Shown one piece after another: positions 61,904-64,000 of a stretch of DNA of 64,000 nucleotides (position 1 is its first letter; each line of letters starts with the position of its first letter). The DNA comes from JBBIPZ01 sp037442505 [NCBI: Deltaproteobacteria bacterium]. GTDB taxonomy: Bacteria > CALINM01. Location of the stretch: positions 40,007 to 104,006 of the forward strand of contig JBBIPZ010000006.1 of NCBI GenBank assembly GCA_037442505.1. The letters are read 5' to 3'. Under the pieces are notes generated by a model. It did not search any database, had not been told where the DNA came from, and saw only the letters and a list, made by a program, of their open reading frames with translations. A program made the translations under genes and the position numbers.

Positions 61904-61949
61904 TAAAACTCCCCTTGAGATAAATTTACAATTAATTTTATCAGAACTT

Positions 61950-62621
61950 CTAATGTTTTTGCGTTAAAAGTTTAACATCCTTTAAAAGATAAAAATTATA
62001 GCCCGCTTTCTTAAGAATATCAACAATCTCTGGAAATGCTTCTTTTGTTTTCCATCCTCTACCATTTATGTGAAATATTAAAATATCTCCAGACTTAGTT
62101 CTATTAACAACACCATCAACCAGTTTAGATTTAGTAAGATTTTTATCAGGATCCCCACTTGGAAACGCCCAATGAACAACCTTTAAACCTGAATTCTCGA
62201 TAACTTCAAGGTTTTTACGTGTATATTCCCCGTAAGGGAAACGAAAAAACATCGGTTTTCTACCTGTAACCTCTTGAATTAACATCTGATTTTTCTTAAT
62301 ATCCGCTACGATATCACTATCTTTTAAAGTCCTAAAATCAGAATGCGAATACGAATGGTTTTCAATCTCGATAAAATCGTATTTAGAAATGTAACTAACA
62401 TCATCTTTGTTTCTTTCGATGAATTTACCGCTTAAAAAGAGCGTCACAGGAATCTTATTCTCAATAATAAAATCCAGAAGCTTTATATCAAAGTATGCAG
62501 GTGTTTTAGTTTCACAGGCATCAAAGGTAAACACCACCGCCTTATCAGTAGCTGAAAAATTCGTATATATTTGTCCGTAAAACATAGCAGTTAGTGCAAT
62601 TATTTTAAAAATTTCAATCAT
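61950..62621 (-). CDS. Polysaccharide deacetylase (NodB domain)
   Basis: 223 residues from the ATG at 62621. A hydrophobic N-terminus of about 20 residues may be an export signal. The NodB motifs are VVFTFDACET near residue 29, the His pair in NHSYSHSD near 97 and FRFPYGEYT near 128. These enzymes remove acetyl groups from chitin-like, peptidoglycan or other polymers. The exact substrate is unknown. An ATG nine bases earlier overlaps the -10 box, so it is not used. It is the first gene of the minus-strand array and has no ribosome site. Confidence 0.85.
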   Translation of the reverse strand: MIEIFKIIALTAMFYGQIYTNFSATDKAVVFTFDACETKTPAYFDIKLLDFIIENKIPVTLFLSGKFIERNKDDVSYISKYDFIEIENHSYSHSDFRTLKDSDIVADIKKNQMLIQEVTGRKPMFFRFPYGEYTRKNLEVIENSGLKVVHWAFPSGDPDKNLTKSKLVDGVVNRTKSGDILIFHINGRGWKTKEAFPEIVDILKKAGYNFYLLKDVKLLTQKH

Positions 62622-62628
62622 ACTCAAC

Positions 62629-62658
62629 ATTATATGTTATTTTGTAAAAAAAAACCAA
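62629..62658 (-). promoter_or_regulatory. Promoter of the deacetylase-led array, leaderless geometry
   Basis: On the minus strand a perfect TATAAT (62634-62629) lies exactly seven bases before the ATG at 62621. TTGGTT (62658-62653) gives an 18-base spacer and is a weak -35. Confidence 0.5.
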
Positions 62659-62689
62659 TCAAAGACCTTTTCAAAACCTTTACAAAGTT

Positions 62690-62716
62690 TTTAAAATCAT
62701 TGGAAATGATTTTAAA
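62690..62716 (+). terminator. Hairpin with T-rich tail, plus-strand orientation
   Basis: TTTAAAATCATT (62690-62701) and AATGATTTTAAA (62705-62716) form a perfect 12-bp stem with a three-base loop. GTTTTTCTATTTT follows on the plus strand. This looks like a Rho-independent terminator reading towards the GC-rich segment, yet no plus-strand gene precedes it within 14 kb. Confidence 0.5.
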
Positions 62717-62739
62717 GTTTTTCTATTTTAAATCATCGG

Positions 62740-64000
62740 ATTGAATTTTGGCTCCCCGTGTGCAACCCTCTTTATAACCGTTCTCCACTCGGATGTCAAT
62801 CCGAAAGCGTATCATTCAACGAGTTATCAAAGAGCACGCCGTTCCGGCAGGCCGGAAGCGGTGTTGACCTGGATTTCATCCCTCTGCCTGACAATCACCA
62901 GATTTCATGGCTTGCTCCCGGACTTCTTGACTTCATAGATCATATCATGGTGAAGCCGCTGAAGATCGCGCTGCGTCAGTTCCTTCAGGGATCGGATCGG
63001 TTTCTTGAGGGCCAATCGCTCTTGCGCCAGCAGATAGAGGTCGTCTTTGGAAATCCCAAGCTCGCCCGCGCGTGCATAGATCGGCTTGTATAGACTTTCC
63101 TTCCATTTATCAGGGGCACTCCTGCGGATCTTGGGTCTTGCCATCGCGACCTGGGCCTGAAGCCATTGAATCGCGCGGTCGGAATCTTGGACTGGAATCT
63201 CCTTGTAGCTGTTCACGTTGAATTCGTTTTTCAGGCTGCTCCAAATTCGTTGCGCGGCACGCTGCGTGTCTTTGCCCGCCGTCGTGTGGATATCGATATA
63301 ATCCTTCACCAGGTCCTGGATTTTGCGAGCCACCGTGTTTGAAATGTGTCTGCCGCCCGGATCGGTCTGAACAACCACCTTGCGAACCACTCGTTTGGTA
63401 CGGATGTTCAAGTCCCGTCCGGCAACCATGTTGCCATTTCCTGAAACCGCCTGAATGACCTGGGGCGAATCGCTGGAAAGCGGCGTGAGCGTATTCATCT
63501 CTTCGACTTTCGAGAACCATGTGTCACGATGCTTTCGGAGCTCGCTCTCGGAAAACTTACGTCCTCTTGGATGCTGATCGTTGTAGTGTTCAACATCCGC
63601 GTGGCAATCAAAGCACAGAGGTATACAGTTCTCAAAGCAGTCCTCTCCTCCTTTGGAGGTGGGCCGAATGTGGTTCGTCTCGATCCTGACACCACAGAAC
63701 CTGTGGCAGATGCAACAGCAGCATCCCGAGGCAACGAGCGCCACATCAACGACTTCTTTTGATAAACTCATTGCCACCTCCGGAAATCCATCGGCTCTTG
63801 CACTCCGGACCAGGATGCCGCAGATGACAGGGAAATATGACTCCGCTCTGGCTTACGGGTATTGTCAAACTCAAGGAGCCTTGAAGGCACCATTCTCATT
63901 GCCTCCACTTGAACATCCTATCCACCTGGAGGACGGTATTCGTCGAAATATGACCCAAGGTCATTGGCCGAGAATTATTGCAGAACGATTCGACATACAC
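62740..64000. other. GC-rich segment of foreign composition
   Basis: From about 62740 to the window end the base composition changes abruptly from AT-rich to clearly GC-rich, with G/C-ending codons in its only gene. The boundary is sharp, just after the hairpin at 62690-62716. No integrase, transposase ends or tRNA repeat is seen at the edge. It may be a horizontally acquired island or a misassembled or contaminant join. The stretch 62740-62904 holds an imperfect inverted repeat (TTCCGG at 62842-62847 and CCGGAA at 62852-62857). I find no supportable gene in 63772-64000. Confidence 0.7.
62905..63771 (-). CDS. HNH endonuclease fused to an ORF6C-like phage regulatory domain
   Basis: 288 residues from the ATG at 63771, with GGAGGTGG at good spacing; a GTG six bases earlier overlaps that site. 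Residues 15-65 carry an HNH nuclease: CCICHRFCG, ETNHIRPTSKGGEDCFENC and PLCFDCHADV, a zinc-type HNH with two Cys pairs. Residues about 105-120 read AVSGNGNMVAGRDLNI, a beta motif often seen in phage and defence proteins. The C-terminal part (RKIQDLVKDYIDIHTT, LKNEFNVNSYKEIP) resembles ORF6C of phage antirepressor-like proteins, followed by KPIRSLKELTQRDLQRL. Its codon use is unlike every other gene here. A role in phage regulation or defence is inferred. Confidence 0.75.
   Translation of the reverse strand: MSLSKEVVDVALVASGCCCCICHRFCGVRIETNHIRPTSKGGEDCFENCIPLCFDCHADVEHYNDQHPRGRKFSESELRKHRDTWFSKVEEMNTLTPLSSDSPQVIQAVSGNGNMVAGRDLNIRTKRVVRKVVVQTDPGGRHISNTVARKIQDLVKDYIDIHTTAGKDTQRAAQRIWSSLKNEFNVNSYKEIPVQDSDRAIQWLQAQVAMARPKIRRSAPDKWKESLYKPIYARAGELGISKDDLYLLAQERLALKKPIRSLKELTQRDLQRLHHDMIYEVKKSGSKP

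Noticed and set aside
62741-63093. Two plus-strand open frames at the start of the GC-rich segment
   Set aside because: They overlap the HNH gene antisense or low-information sequence, have no ribosome site and no recognisable motif; GC-rich DNA gives chance open frames.
63110-63749. Additional minus-strand frames inside the HNH gene
   Set aside because: They are out-of-frame shadows; the HNH and C-terminal motifs are all in the frame 63771-62905.
63772-64000. A short open frame running from the right edge, and a TTGACA upstream of the HNH gene
   Set aside because: The fragment is about 30 residues with no recognisable motif, and the TTGACA lacks a -10 box at 16-18 bases.
1-64000. CRISPR array, insertion sequence, rRNA operon or replication origin
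   Set aside because: No regularly spaced direct repeats, transposase genes, rRNA sequence or DnaA-box clusters were seen on reading the window.

Overview
The window is AT-rich, Gram-negative chromosomal DNA. Outer-membrane biology is shown by an Mla-type lipid-transport locus, an ADP-heptose pathway kinase, ExbB/ExbD, a lytic transglycosylase and several lipoproteins. Metabolism looks anaerobic and fermentative or autotrophic: a glutaconyl-CoA decarboxylase alpha subunit (partial, left edge), a four-subunit 2-oxoglutarate:ferredoxin oxidoreductase, two ferredoxins, a ferredoxin-type glutamate synthase and the PyrD/PyrK form of dihydroorotate dehydrogenase. Isoprenoids come from the MEP pathway (IspG, IspH). 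The gene set and the order aroA-cmk-ispH-rpsA-sppA suit a thermophilic or anaerobic lineage such as Desulfurellales (Campylobacterota) or Deferribacterota. That placement is an inference; no rRNA is present to test it.

Layout. 1-12 kb: gcdA (minus), gltB, a HIT gene (minus), then a plus-strand operon aroA-cmk-ispH-rpsA-sppA-phosphodiesterase-HIT. 12-25.9 kb: all plus: DUF2769 and PsiE, then ribF-DUF2723-aroE-diguanylate cyclase-pseudokinase-HU, then korDABC-regulator-M24 peptidase-transglycosylase-TPR/AIM24-pgsA. 26-37.8 kb: mostly minus: nucleosidase, SPL radical-SAM protein, ParB-like protein and glycosyltransferase; a metallo-hydrolase on plus; a frameshifted lipoprotein gene; then rlmB-pyrF-proS-ispG-mechanosensitive channel-beta-CASP nuclease. 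37.9-42 kb: plus, ntrY-ntrX-recO. 42-62.6 kb: tRNA-Ala, the Mla locus, iscU, a NifS-like gene, truA, ferredoxin (plus), then one long minus array from a polysaccharide deacetylase through pyrK-pyrD-yihY-TPR-exbB-exbD-ftsB-GGDEF-nitrilase-rfaE1-DUF4416-yicC-gmk-rpoZ-spoT. 62.75-64 kb: a sharply GC-richer segment with an HNH/phage-type gene, either a transferred island or an assembly join.

The most unusual content is a set of proteins that keep their fold and genomic partners but have lost catalytic residues. A NifS/IscS homologue beside iscU has Ser where the PLP-binding Lys should be. The MlaF-position ABC ATPase lacks Walker A, signature and Walker B residues. The NtrX-like regulator lacks the GAFTGA loop and Walker B acidic pair. 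A REC-PAS-GAF protein has a histidine-kinase-like tail without the phospho-acceptor His or the ATP-binding boxes. A second theme is apparent leaderless transcription: several unit-leading genes have a TATAAT-like box 6-9 bases before an ATG and no Shine-Dalgarno sequence.
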